Assembly (NCBI RefSeq): GCF_000955805.1
Contig: NZ_JYOA01000005.1
Location: 131,430 to 195,429, forward strand
Source of the DNA: Pseudomonas sp. 21
GTDB taxonomy: Bacteria; Pseudomonadota; Gammaproteobacteria; Pseudomonadales; Pseudomonadaceae
Length of the DNA: 64,000 bases
Direction of reading: 5' to 3'
Shown here: positions 9,375 to 18,561 of the stretch, in pieces
Layout: each line of letters begins with the position of its first letter
Numbering within the stretch: position 1 is the stretch's first letter
Notes under the pieces: generated by a model
Seen by the model: the letters and a program-made list of their open reading frames with translations, nothing else
Told to the model about the DNA's origin: nothing
Database searches by the model: none
Program-made: the position numbers and the translations under genes

Positions 9375-10841
9375 TCAGCGCGGGAAAGCCGGCGGATTCA
9401 CGCCAGCCATGTCTTCCATCACGCGGACGACCTGGCAGCTGTAGCCGAACTCGTTGTCGTACCAAACGTACAGGACGACGCGATTGTCGTTGGCAATGGT
9501 CGCCTCGGCATCGACGACGCCCGCATGGCGGGAACCAACGAAGTCGGTGGAAACCACTTCCTGGGACGACACGAAATCGATCTGCTTCTGCAGGTCCGAG
9601 TGCATGGCCATCTGGCGCAGGTACTCGTTGATCTCTTCGCGGTTGGTGGCCTTTTCCAGGTTCAGGTTCAGGATGGCCATGGAGACGTTCGGCGTCGGAA
9701 CGCGGATGGCGTTGCCGGTCAGCTTGCCTTTGAGCACCGGCAGAGCCTTGGCGGCAGCAGTAGCGGCGCCAGTCTCGGTGATCACCATGTTCAGCGGCGC
9801 GGCGCGGCCACGGCGGCTGCCCTTGTGGAAGTTGTCGATCAGGTTCTGGTCGTTGGTGAACGAGTGAACGGTTTCGACGTGGCCGTTGATGATGCCGTAC
9901 TGATCGTTGACAGCCTTCAGCACCGGCACGATGGCGTTGGTGGTGCAGGAAGCGGCGGATACGATCTTGTCGTCAGCGGTGATGTCGCCATGGTTGATGC
10001 CGTGTACGACGTTCTTCAGCGCGCCCTTGCCCGGAGCGGTCAGGATCACGCGGTCGATACCCGGGCACTTCAGGTGCTGGCCCAGGCCTTCGGCGTCACG
10101 CCACTTGCCGGTGTTGTCGACCAGCAGGGCTTTCTTGATGCCGTACTGGGTGTAGTCGATCGACGCCGGGTCGTTGGAGTAGATCACCTGGATCAGGTTG
10201 CCGTTGGCGGTGATGGTGTTGTTTTCTTCGTCGATGGTGATGGTGCCATCGAACGGGCCATGCACGGAGTCACGACGCAGCAGGCTGGCGCGCTTGACCA
10301 GGTCGTTCTCGGCGCCCTTGCGGACGACGATGGCGCGCAGGCGCAGGCCGTCGCCGCCACCGGTCTTCTCGATGAGGATACGGGCCAGCAGGCGGCCGAT
10401 ACGACCGAAGCCGTACAGGACGACGTCGGTGCCTTCGCGGGCGCCGCCGTTCTGCTTGCCGACCACGTCGGCCAGTTCGTCCTTGGTGAACTGCTCGATG
10501 CTGCGGCCGTTACCTTCGGTCTTGAACTTGGCAACCATCTTGCCCAGGTCGACGGAAGCGGCGCCCAGCTTGAGCTCGCTCATCGCCTTGAGGATCGGGA
10601 AAGTGTCGTGAACCGACAGCCCGCCTTCTTCGGCCAGGCGGTGACGGGCGAAACGGTGCGCTTTGAGGATCGCGATCACCGAACGGTTGATCAGGCCACG
10701 GCCGTAGATCGAGGTCACCACGTTGTTGTTACGGTAGAGTTGGCCGATCAGCGGAATCATGGCTTCCGCGAGGGCTTCACGATCGATCCACTCACCGAGA
10801 CACTGGTCGGGCTTCTGGGTCACGGGCAATACCTTCCACAT
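9375..10841 (-). CDS. gap: Long-form glyceraldehyde-3-phosphate dehydrogenase
   Basis: Oxidises glyceraldehyde-3-phosphate to 1,3-bisphosphoglycerate with NAD(P)+. The catalytic part has the NAD-binding start VLYGFGRIGRLLARIL, the active-site SAASCTTNAIVP with the nucleophilic Cys, and WYDNEFGYSCQVV near the end. At about 488 residues it is roughly 150 longer than classical GAPDH because of an N-terminal extension of about 120 residues, a form known in Pseudomonas (PA3001 type). The start is uncertain: ATG 10841 has no clear ribosome site, whereas GTG 10823 (VTQKPDQ) is preceded by GGAAGG at good spacing. No known GAPDH partner genes adjoin. Confidence 0.88.
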   Translation of the reverse strand: MWKVLPVTQKPDQCLGEWIDREALAEAMIPLIGQLYRNNNVVTSIYGRGLINRSVIAILKAHRFARHRLAEEGGLSVHDTFPILKAMSELKLGAASVDLGKMVAKFKTEGNGRSIEQFTKDELADVVGKQNGGAREGTDVVLYGFGRIGRLLARILIEKTGGGDGLRLRAIVVRKGAENDLVKRASLLRRDSVHGPFDGTITIDEENNTITANGNLIQVIYSNDPASIDYTQYGIKKALLVDNTGKWRDAEGLGQHLKCPGIDRVILTAPGKGALKNVVHGINHGDITADDKIVSAASCTTNAIVPVLKAVNDQYGIINGHVETVHSFTNDQNLIDNFHKGSRRGRAAPLNMVITETGAATAAAKALPVLKGKLTGNAIRVPTPNVSMAILNLNLEKATNREEINEYLRQMAMHSDLQKQIDFVSSQEVVSTDFVGSRHAGVVDAEATIANDNRVVLYVWYDNEFGYSCQVVRVMEDMAGVNPPAFPR

Positions 10842-10981
10842 GTAGGAGAAGAAAAAAGGGGCTACATTATGACGGCGCGAACAATCGCCGGCAATCCGCA
10901 GCGGTCGTATGACTGACATCCGTCAATCGGGATAGTTACAATCCGACCGGTCAAATTCCTCGACCGGAGCCACGAACGCCC

Positions 10982-13900
10982 GTGTCCGTATTGCGCATCC
11001 CTACATTGCCGACAGCCGCCGGCAAGCAATCCTGGGGCAACCTCCCCGGAGCCGCCCTGAGCCTGGCCATCGCTGAAGCGGCCGGCCCAGCCAAACGTTT
11101 CACCCTGTTGCTGACCGCCGACAGCCAGAGCGCCGAGCGTCTGGAGCAGGAACTGCGCTTCTTCGCGCCAGACCTGCCGGTATTGCAACTGCCGGACTGG
11201 GAAACCCTGCCCTACGACGTCTTCTCGCCGCACCAGGACATCATCTCCCAGCGCGTCGCCGCCCTTTATCAGTTGCCCGAACTGCGCCGCGGCGTGCTGG
11301 TGGTGCCCATCACCACCGCCCTGCACCGCCTGGCGCCGGCCAAGTTCCTGCTCGGCAGCAGCCTGGTGCTGGACGTCGGCCAGAAGCTCGACGTCGAGCA
11401 GATGCGCAGCCGCTTCGAAGCCGCCGGCTATCGCTGCGTGGATACCGTCTACGAACACGGCGAGTTTGCCGTGCGCGGTGCACTGATCGACCTGTTCCCC
11501 ATGGGCAGCGAACTGCCCTACCGCATCGACCTGTTCGATGACGAAATCGAGACGCTGCGCACCTTCGACCCGGAAACCCAGCGCTCCATCGACAAGGTGG
11601 AGAGCATTCGGCTGCTGCCGGCGCGCGAGTTCCCGCTGCGCAAGGAAGCGGTGGCCGGCTTCCGCGGCCGCTTCCGCGAGCGTTTCGACGTCGACTACCG
11701 GCGTTGCCCGATCTACCAGGACCTCGCCAGCGGCCTGACACCCGCCGGCATCGAGTACTACATCCCGCTGTTCTTCGAAGATGGCGAGGCTTCGACGCTG
11801 TTCGACTACCTGCCACAGGACACCCAGGTGTTCTCCCTGCCGGGCATCGAGACCGCCGCCGAGCAGTTCTGGACCGACGTGCGCAACCGCTACGAAGACC
11901 GTCGTTACGACCCGGAACGCCCCCTGCTGCCGCCGGCCGAAGTATTCCTGCCGGTGGAAGACTGCTTCGCCCGCCTGAAGAACTGGCCGCGCGTGGTGGT
12001 CAGCCCCGAGCCGATCGAAACCGGCGTCGGCCGCGAACGCTTCCCCGCCGAAGCGCTGCCAGAGCTGGCCATCGAGGCCAAGGCAACCGAGCCACTGGCG
12101 CGCCTGCGCCAGTTCATCGAGCAGTTCGACGGGCGCATCCTCTTTACCGCCGAATCCGCCGGCCGCCGCGAAGTGCTGCTGGAACTACTCGCACGACTGA
12201 AGCTGCGCCCGGTCGAGGTCGAAGGCTGGCCGGGCTTCCTGGCCCACAAGGACCGCCTGGCGATCACCATCGCGCCGATGGATGAAGGCCTGCTGCTGGA
12301 CGCCGAAAAGGGCCAGCCAGGCATCGCCCTGGTGGCCGAGAGCCCGCTGTTCGGCCAGCGCGTCATGCAGCGCCGGCGCCGCGAGAAGACCCGCGACGGT
12401 GGCGAGAACGTCATCAAGAATCTCACCGAGCTGCGCGAAGGCGCGCCGGTGGTGCACATCGACCACGGCGTCGGCCGCTACATGGGCCTGATCACCCTGG
12501 AGATCGACGGCCAGAACGCCGAGTTCCTCGCCCTGCAATACGCCGACGAGGCCAAGCTCTACGTTCCCGTCGCCAACCTGCACCTGATCGCCCGCTACAC
12601 CGGCAGCGACGACGCCCTGGCGCCGCTGCACAAGCTGGGCTCGGAAACCTGGCAGAAGGCCAAGCGCAAGGCCGCCGAACAGGTCCGCGACGTCGCCGCC
12701 GAGCTGCTCGACATCTACGCTCGCCGCGCCGCCCGCAAGGGCTACGCGTTCAAGGACCCGCAGGTCGACTACGCCACCTTCTCCGCCGGCTTCCCCTTCG
12801 AGGAAACCCCGGACCAGCAGACCGCCATCGAGGCGGTGGTCGCCGACATGCTCTCGGAGAAGCCGATGGACCGCCTGGTCTGCGGCGACGTGGGCTTCGG
12901 CAAGACCGAAGTGGCCATGCGCGCGGCCTTCGTCGCGGTGCACAGCGGCAAGCAGGTCGCCGTGCTGGTGCCCACCACGCTCCTCGCCCAGCAGCACTAC
13001 AACAGCTTCCGCGACCGTTTTGCCGACTGGCCGGTAACGGTCGAGGTGATGAGCCGCTTCAAGTCCGCCAAGGAAGTCGAAGGCGCCGTCGCGCAGCTGG
13101 CCGAAGGCAAGGTGGACATCGTCATCGGCACCCACAAGCTGCTGCAGGACGACGTCAAGTTCAAGAACCTCGGCCTGGTCATCATCGACGAAGAGCACCG
13201 CTTCGGCGTGCGCCAGAAGGAACAGCTCAAGGCGCTGCGCAGCGAGGTGGACATCCTCACCCTCACCGCCACGCCGATCCCGCGCACGCTGAACATGGCG
13301 GTCGCCGGCATGCGCGACCTGTCGATCATCGCCACGCCGCCGGCACGCCGGCTCTCCGTGCGCACCTTCGTCATGGAAGAGCAGAAGTCGGTGATCAAGG
13401 AAGCCCTGCTGCGCGAACTGCTGCGCGGCGGCCAAGTGTACTTCCTGCACAACGAAGTGAAGACCATCGAGAAGTGCGCCCGCGACCTGGCGGAGCTGGT
13501 TCCCGAGGCGCGCATCGGCATCGGCCACGGACAGATGAACGAACGCGACCTGGAACGGGTGATGAGCGACTTCTACCACAAGCGCTTCAACGTGCTGGTG
13601 GCCTCGACCATCATCGAGACCGGCATCGACGTGCCCAGCGCCAACACCATCCTCATCGAGCGCGCCGACAAGTTCGGCCTGGCCCAGTTGCACCAGTTGC
13701 GCGGCCGCGTCGGCCGCAGCCACCACCAGGCCTACGCCTACCTGCTCACTCCGCCGCGCAAGCAGATGACCCCGGACGCCGAAAAGCGTCTGGAGGCCAT
13801 CGCCAACGCGCAGGACCTCGGCGCCGGCTTCGTACTGGCCACCCACGACCTGGAAATCCGCGGCGCCGGCGAGTTGCTCGGCGACGGCCAGAGCGGGCAG

Positions 13901-14446
13901 ATCCAGGCGGTGGGTTTCACTCTCTACATGGAAATGCTCGAGCGCGCGGTGAAAGCCATCCGCAAGGGCGAGCAGCCGAATCTCGAGCAGCCGCTGGGCG
14001 GCGGCCCGGACATCAACCTGCGCGTGCCGGCGCTGATCCCCGAGGATTACTTGCCGGACGTCCACGCCCGCCTGATCCTCTACAAGCGCATCGCCAACGC
14101 CGCCGACGAGGACGGCCTGCGCGAGCTGCAGGTGGAAATGATCGACCGCTTCGGCCTGCTGCCGGAGCCGGCGAAGAACCTGATCCGTCTGACTTTGCTG
14201 AAACTGCAGGCGGAAAAGCTCGGGATCGTGAAGGTAGATGCCGGCCCCCAGGGAGGCCGGGTAGAATTCGCCGCCGATACCTGCGTCGACCCGCTGGTGC
14301 TGATCAAGATGATCCAGAGCCAGCCCAATCGGTACAAATTCGAAGGGGCCACCCTCTTCAAGTTCCAGGTGCCCATGGAGCGCCCGGAAGAACGGTTCAA
14401 CACGCTGGAAGCGCTGCTCGAGCGCCTCACGCCACAGACTCATTAA
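10982..14446 (+). CDS. mfd: Transcription-repair coupling factor Mfd
   Basis: DNA translocase that removes stalled RNA polymerase and recruits UvrA. The 1154-residue length is normal. The domains appear in order: UvrB-like N-terminal region (PDWETLPYD, about residues 70-80), RNA-polymerase-interacting region, Walker A GDVGFGKTE near 634, DEEH box near 736 (IIDEEHRFGV), the RecG-like translocation region (QLHQLRGRVGRS), and the C-terminal autoinhibitory domain. Translation begins at GTG 10982 (SVLRIPTLP). It is divergent from the gap-type gene, and the CsiV-like gene follows after 11 bases. Confidence 0.97.
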   Translation: MSVLRIPTLPTAAGKQSWGNLPGAALSLAIAEAAGPAKRFTLLLTADSQSAERLEQELRFFAPDLPVLQLPDWETLPYDVFSPHQDIISQRVAALYQLPELRRGVLVVPITTALHRLAPAKFLLGSSLVLDVGQKLDVEQMRSRFEAAGYRCVDTVYEHGEFAVRGALIDLFPMGSELPYRIDLFDDEIETLRTFDPETQRSIDKVESIRLLPAREFPLRKEAVAGFRGRFRERFDVDYRRCPIYQDLASGLTPAGIEYYIPLFFEDGEASTLFDYLPQDTQVFSLPGIETAAEQFWTDVRNRYEDRRYDPERPLLPPAEVFLPVEDCFARLKNWPRVVVSPEPIETGVGRERFPAEALPELAIEAKATEPLARLRQFIEQFDGRILFTAESAGRREVLLELLARLKLRPVEVEGWPGFLAHKDRLAITIAPMDEGLLLDAEKGQPGIALVAESPLFGQRVMQRRRREKTRDGGENVIKNLTELREGAPVVHIDHGVGRYMGLITLEIDGQNAEFLALQYADEAKLYVPVANLHLIARYTGSDDALAPLHKLGSETWQKAKRKAAEQVRDVAAELLDIYARRAARKGYAFKDPQVDYATFSAGFPFEETPDQQTAIEAVVADMLSEKPMDRLVCGDVGFGKTEVAMRAAFVAVHSGKQVAVLVPTTLLAQQHYNSFRDRFADWPVTVEVMSRFKSAKEVEGAVAQLAEGKVDIVIGTHKLLQDDVKFKNLGLVIIDEEHRFGVRQKEQLKALRSEVDILTLTATPIPRTLNMAVAGMRDLSIIATPPARRLSVRTFVMEEQKSVIKEALLRELLRGGQVYFLHNEVKTIEKCARDLAELVPEARIGIGHGQMNERDLERVMSDFYHKRFNVLVASTIIETGIDVPSANTILIERADKFGLAQLHQLRGRVGRSHHQAYAYLLTPPRKQMTPDAEKRLEAIANAQDLGAGFVLATHDLEIRGAGELLGDGQSGQIQAVGFTLYMEMLERAVKAIRKGEQPNLEQPLGGGPDINLRVPALIPEDYLPDVHARLILYKRIANAADEDGLRELQVEMIDRFGLLPEPAKNLIRLTLLKLQAEKLGIVKVDAGPQGGRVEFAADTCVDPLVLIKMIQSQPNRYKFEGATLFKFQVPMERPEERFNTLEALLERLTPQTH

Positions 14447-14457
14447 GGACCCTGTGC

Positions 14458-15120
14458 ATGCGCCTGTTCCAACCCTTGCTGCTGTCGCTGGCGCTACTGT
14501 CGCCAGCCGCCTTCGCCGAGCCCTACCAGGTGGAGCTGATCCTCTTCCAGCAATCCGGCGACGCCGTTTTCGCCAGTCGCCCTGCGCCCGACGACTGGGC
14601 CAAGGGCGCGCAACCGCCCGGCCCGGACAGCTCACGCCCCACCGCGATGGACGCCCAGGTGGCCAAGCTCAAGCAGAACGAAGGCTTCCAGGTACTGATG
14701 CACAAGGCCTGGCGCCAGGAGATCGATGCCAACCCGGTGAAGGTTTCCCTGACCGAGGGCGCAAAGCACGATGGCCATTTCCCGGTGGAGGGCACCATCA
14801 CCTTCAGCCAGCAACGCTTCGTGAACACCCAGACCGACTTCTGGATCAACCAGTTCGGCCAGGACGGCCTGCTCGCCGCCAGCCAGCACATGGTCCAGGA
14901 AGCCAGCCTGAAGAACAGTGTGCTGACCTACCTCGACCACCCGAGCCTGGGCATGTTGATCAAGGTGACCCCGCTCAACGCCAAGCCCGCCTCCGCCCCG
15001 CCGCCGGGCATGGAAGACGAGGCTCCGACCGGCCCGGACGCGCCGCAGCAGCAACAGGCTCCCGCTGCCCCGGCAGACGGCGGCTTCGACGCCCCGCCGC
15101 CGGCACAGCCCGCGCAATAA
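14458..15120 (+). CDS. CsiV family protein
   Basis: Exported 220-residue protein with a signal peptide (cleavage near FAEPY). The mature start YQVELILFQQ is characteristic of the family of V. cholerae CsiV, a peptidoglycan-binding cell-shape factor; PA3003 is the P. aeruginosa counterpart as I recall. The C-terminus is a low-complexity Pro/Ala/Gln tail. The ATG at 14458 lies 11 bases after mfd, with GGACC ahead of it. The frame stays open far upstream inside mfd, but that part is a shadow. Peptidoglycan binding is inferred from the family only. Confidence 0.8.
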   Translation: MRLFQPLLLSLALLSPAAFAEPYQVELILFQQSGDAVFASRPAPDDWAKGAQPPGPDSSRPTAMDAQVAKLKQNEGFQVLMHKAWRQEIDANPVKVSLTEGAKHDGHFPVEGTITFSQQRFVNTQTDFWINQFGQDGLLAASQHMVQEASLKNSVLTYLDHPSLGMLIKVTPLNAKPASAPPPGMEDEAPTGPDAPQQQQAPAAPADGGFDAPPPAQPAQ

Positions 15121-15123
15121 ATA

Positions 15124-15150
15124 AAAAGCCCGGCATTCGCCGGGCTTTTT
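15124..15150. terminator. Terminator after the csiV-like gene
   Basis: Stem AAAAAGCCCGGC/GCCGGGCTTTTT with an ATT loop, four bases after the stop codon. The A and T runs make it usable in both directions. Confidence 0.85.
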
Positions 15151-15161
15151 ATTTTGCTCTT

Positions 15162-15247
15162 CGCAGGAGCGAGCTTGCTCGCGAACCCGCAAGGCGCGGT
15201 GCCAAGCGGTTCGCGAGCAAGAACTAGACGTCCCCCTCGCTCCTACA
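15162..15247. repeat. REP-like repeat with an interrupted right arm
   Basis: The left arm CAGGAGCGAGCTTGCTCGCG matches the other copies. The right arm begins GCGAGCAAG and continues CTCGCTCCTACAG only after 14 extra bases (AACTAGACGTCCCC) that the other copies lack. Confidence 0.75.
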
Positions 15248-15255
15248 GTATTGGC

Positions 15256-16002
<747 letters not shown>

Positions 16003-17001
16003 TTAATCGATCAGTTGTGCGGCACGCAGCTCGCCGACGGCTTGTTGCCAGCGCGGCAGCTGCTTGTATTCGATACCTGGCCAAGCCTTGGCGCGCATGC
16101 GCTGCAGACGCTGCGGCGCGCTGACCTTGAGGCGCTGCAAAGCGCTCAGGGCCAGCTCGGCGGAGGCGCGGTCGTTGCACACCAGGCCCATGTCGCAGCC
16201 GGCACTCAGGGCGGCCTCAATGCGGTTGGCGGCATCACCGACCACGTGGGCGCCGGCCATGGACAGGTCATCGCTGAAGATCACCCCATCGAAGCCCAGT
16301 TCGCCACGCAGGATGTCCTGCAGCCAGCGGCGGGAGAAGCCGGCCGGATTCGGGTCGACCTGCGGGTAGATCACGTGAGCCGGCATCAGCGCATCCAGCT
16401 CGCCGGAAAGGCGCTGGAACGGCACCAGGTCCACGGCGCGGATCTGCTCCAGCGTACGTTCGTCCTCAGGGATACCCACATGGGAATCCACTTCCGCCCA
16501 ACCGTGGCCGGGGAAGTGCTTGCCGGTGGAAGCCATGCCCGCGGCGCGCATGCCGCGAATGAAAGCGCGGGCCAGCTCGACGGCGCGCTCCGGATTGCCC
16601 TCGAAGGCTCGACTGCCAACGACAGCGCTGCGCTGGTGATCCAGATCGAGCACCGGAGCGAAGCTCAGGTCGAGCCCCACCGCGAGCACCTCGGTTGCCA
16701 TCAGCCAGCCGCACTGTTCGGCCAGTCGCTCGGCATTGGCGTTATCGGCAATGGCGCGCATCGCCGGCAGGCGCAGGAAACCCTGGCGCAGGCGCTGCAC
16801 CCGGCCGCCCTCCTGATCCACCGCGAGCAGCAGGTCGGGGCGCAGCGCGCGGATGGAGGCCATCAGCTCGCGCACCTGGCGCGGCGACTCGATGTTGCGG
16901 GCGAATATGATCAGGCCGCCGACTTCCGGCTGGCGCAGGATCTGGCGGTCCTCGGCGGTGAGCCAGGTGCCGCCGATGTCGAGCATCAGTGAGCCTTGCA
17001 T
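16003..17001 (-). CDS. nagZ: Beta-N-acetylglucosaminidase NagZ
   Basis: Cytoplasmic glycosidase that removes N-acetylglucosamine from anhydro-muropeptides during peptidoglycan recycling; its product feeds AmpR signalling in Pseudomonas. The 332-residue GH3 domain shows KHFPGHG near 162 with the catalytic His region, and the Asp nucleophile in FSDDLSMAG near 244. I chose ATG 17001 (MQGSLMLDIG) because AAAGGA precedes it by six bases; an ATG six bases upstream overlaps that site. It starts 12 bases after the YkuD gene. Confidence 0.95.
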   Translation of the reverse strand: MQGSLMLDIGGTWLTAEDRQILRQPEVGGLIIFARNIESPRQVRELMASIRALRPDLLLAVDQEGGRVQRLRQGFLRLPAMRAIADNANAERLAEQCGWLMATEVLAVGLDLSFAPVLDLDHQRSAVVGSRAFEGNPERAVELARAFIRGMRAAGMASTGKHFPGHGWAEVDSHVGIPEDERTLEQIRAVDLVPFQRLSGELDALMPAHVIYPQVDPNPAGFSRRWLQDILRGELGFDGVIFSDDLSMAGAHVVGDAANRIEAALSAGCDMGLVCNDRASAELALSALQRLKVSAPQRLQRMRAKAWPGIEYKQLPRWQQAVGELRAAQLID

Positions 17002-17012
17002 GTACATTCCTT

Positions 17013-17537
17013 TCAATTCAATTGCGCCACCCGCCACTCGGGGCAGGCGGCCTCTTCGATGCGGACCCGGCAATGGAGGGGAACCTGCGGAAAGAGTTCC
17101 AGCAGGTCGTCATTGCGCAGGCGGATACAGCCGTGGGACAGCGGCGTGCCCATGGGCTCGCAGTCCGGCGTACCGTGCAGATAGATGTAGCGGCGGAAGG
17201 TATCCACCTCGCCAATCCGATTGCGCCCCGGCTCGCAGCCACTGAGCCAGAGGATGCGCGAGAGTATCCAGTCGCGGCCGGGAAACGCCTCGTGAAGCTT
17301 GGCCGTCCAGGTCTCGCCGGTCCAGCGCCGCCCCTTCAGAACCGCGCCTTTGGGCAAGCCATCGCCGATGCGCGCACGGACCTGGTGCAAGCCGCGCGGC
17401 GTGCAGCCGGAGCCGTTGCGCTCCCCCGCGCCGTTGACGGCGCTGGATACCGGAATGCGCACGACAAGACGCCCCTCGGCGAAGCCGTAGAGCATCTGGT
17501 CAGCAAGGGAGATATGGAGAAGATCGAGATCAGCCAT
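17013..17537 (-). CDS. YkuD (L,D-transpeptidase) domain protein without signal peptide
   Basis: The 174-residue protein is a lone YkuD catalytic domain. The motif HGTPDCE...SHGCIR with the catalytic Cys is near residues 125-140. The N-terminus (MADLDLLHISLADQ) goes straight into the fold and has no signal peptide or membrane anchor, unlike classic periplasmic L,D-transpeptidases. It sits between psrA and nagZ, 12 bases from nagZ. A cytoplasmic YkuD enzyme, A. baumannii ElsL, is known to act as an L,D-carboxypeptidase in muropeptide recycling, and by analogy I infer a recycling role here. Export by another route is not excluded. Confidence 0.85.
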   Translation of the reverse strand: MADLDLLHISLADQMLYGFAEGRLVVRIPVSSAVNGAGERNGSGCTPRGLHQVRARIGDGLPKGAVLKGRRWTGETWTAKLHEAFPGRDWILSRILWLSGCEPGRNRIGEVDTFRRYIYLHGTPDCEPMGTPLSHGCIRLRNDDLLELFPQVPLHCRVRIEEAACPEWRVAQLN

Positions 17538-17593
17538 GGCCGGCTACTGTAGCCGATCGAGCCGACGCAGCCCAGCGCGAAGCCGGGCCCGGA

Positions 17594-18310
17594 TCAGACC
17601 TTGGCGGGCGCCTGGGCGGCACTCGACTTGGTGCGCGGCTTGAGCTGCGCCCCCGCCAGCGAAGGATCGCTGACGCCGCTGTCGGCGCGCATCCCGGCAG
17701 CCAGGAACGGCACCATCAGGCGCATCACCTGCTCGATGGAAGTGTTCACGCCGAAATCGTTCTCGGCCATGGCACGCAGCGCCTTGATGCCGGACATGCT
17801 GAACACCGCGGTACCCAGCATGAAGTGCACGCGCCAGAACAGTTCCAGCGGCGGCAAGCGCGGCGCGGACTCGTTCACCAGCAGCATGTAGCGACGGAAA
17901 ACCTTGCCGTAGACCTCTTCGAGGTACTTGCGCAGGTGCCCCTGGCTCTGGCTGAACGCCAGCCCCAGCAGGCGCATGAAGATCGACAGGTCGTTGCCGC
18001 TGCGCGGCTTGACGGCCATGGCCTGGATCACGAGCAGTTCGAGCAGCTCTTCCAGCGTTGCGCGGGGCGCATCGGGCTTGGCCTGGCGGCGATCCAGCTC
18101 CTTCTCGAGGCTGGCGCAGAACGGGCCGAGGAAGCGCGAGAAGACCGCCTGGATCAGCGCCTTCTTCGAGCCGAAGTGGTAGTTCACCGCTGCGAGGTTC
18201 ACCCCCGCCTTGCTGGTGATCAGACGCAAGGAGGTTTCGGCGAAGCCTTTCTCCGCGAACAGCTGTTCCGCAGCATCCAGGATGCGTTCGACGGTTTCCG
18301 ACTGGGCCAT
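17594..18310 (-). CDS. psrA: TetR family transcriptional regulator PsrA
   Basis: Fatty-acid-responsive regulator that represses itself and fadBA5, activates rpoS, and is released by long-chain acyl ligands (from P. aeruginosa and P. putida work). The 238-residue protein has an N-terminal TetR helix-turn-helix ([17 protein letters not shown]...[16 protein letters not shown]) and a larger ligand domain. I chose ATG 18310 (MAQSETVER) and not the codon 60 bases upstream, because the upstream stretch covers the operators. Two overlapping PsrA-type palindromes lie 15-42 bases upstream, consistent with autoregulation. Confidence 0.92.
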   Translation of the reverse strand: MAQSETVERILDAAEQLFAEKGFAETSLRLITSKAGVNLAAVNYHFGSKKALIQAVFSRFLGPFCASLEKELDRRQAKPDAPRATLEELLELLVIQAMAVKPRSGNDLSIFMRLLGLAFSQSQGHLRKYLEEVYGKVFRRYMLLVNESAPRLPPLELFWRVHFMLGTAVFSMSGIKALRAMAENDFGVNTSIEQVMRLMVPFLAAGMRADSGVSDPSLAGAQLKPRTKSSAAQAPAKV

Positions 18311-18325
18311 GGCTACTCCGCCTGA

Positions 18326-18352
18326 CAAACACTTGTTTGAAACATACGTTTC
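18326..18352 (-). promoter_or_regulatory. Two overlapping PsrA operators
   Basis: CAAACACTTGTTTG (18326-18339) and GAAACATACGTTTC (18339-18352) share one base. Both fit the published PsrA consensus G/CAAAC-N2-4-GTTTG/C with perfect arms. They lie immediately upstream of psrA. Confidence 0.85.
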
Positions 18353-18517
18353 AGCGTCTTCTATTGTCAAGCAAAGTGCGATGGATTGTTACCAATATCA
18401 TGGCAATGCGACGAGAGACCTTGTGTAAAGCAAGACGCTTGCCAGCGTCCAAAGGTTACATGCACGAACGTTCCACCGACAGCCGCGCCCAACAAAAGCA
18501 TTGCCAGCCCGCCATCA

Positions 18518-18552
18518 CTGTATATAATTCCAGGCACTGTATAAAAAGCCAG
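18518..18552 (+). promoter_or_regulatory. Two LexA (SOS) boxes upstream of lexA
   Basis: CTGTATATAATTCCAG (18518-18533) and CTGTATAAAAAGCCAG (18537-18552) both keep the CTG-N10-CAG frame of the gammaproteobacterial SOS box. Their starts are 19 bases apart. The second ends 10 bases before the chosen lexA start, so LexA binding should block transcription of lexA-sulA. Confidence 0.9.
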
Positions 18553-18561
18553 AGTATGGAC

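Noticed and set aside
7644-10916. Open frame of about 1090 codons opposite apbE, aroP and the gap-type gene
   Set aside because: Antisense shadow of three real genes; no ribosome site or domain.
13474-14457. Upstream extension of the csiV-like frame inside mfd
   Set aside because: The extension lies wholly within mfd in another frame and does not resemble a protein; the signal peptide begins at ATG 14458.
12185-14635. Open frame of about 816 codons opposite mfd
   Set aside because: Antisense shadow with low-complexity composition; mfd is certain on the other strand.
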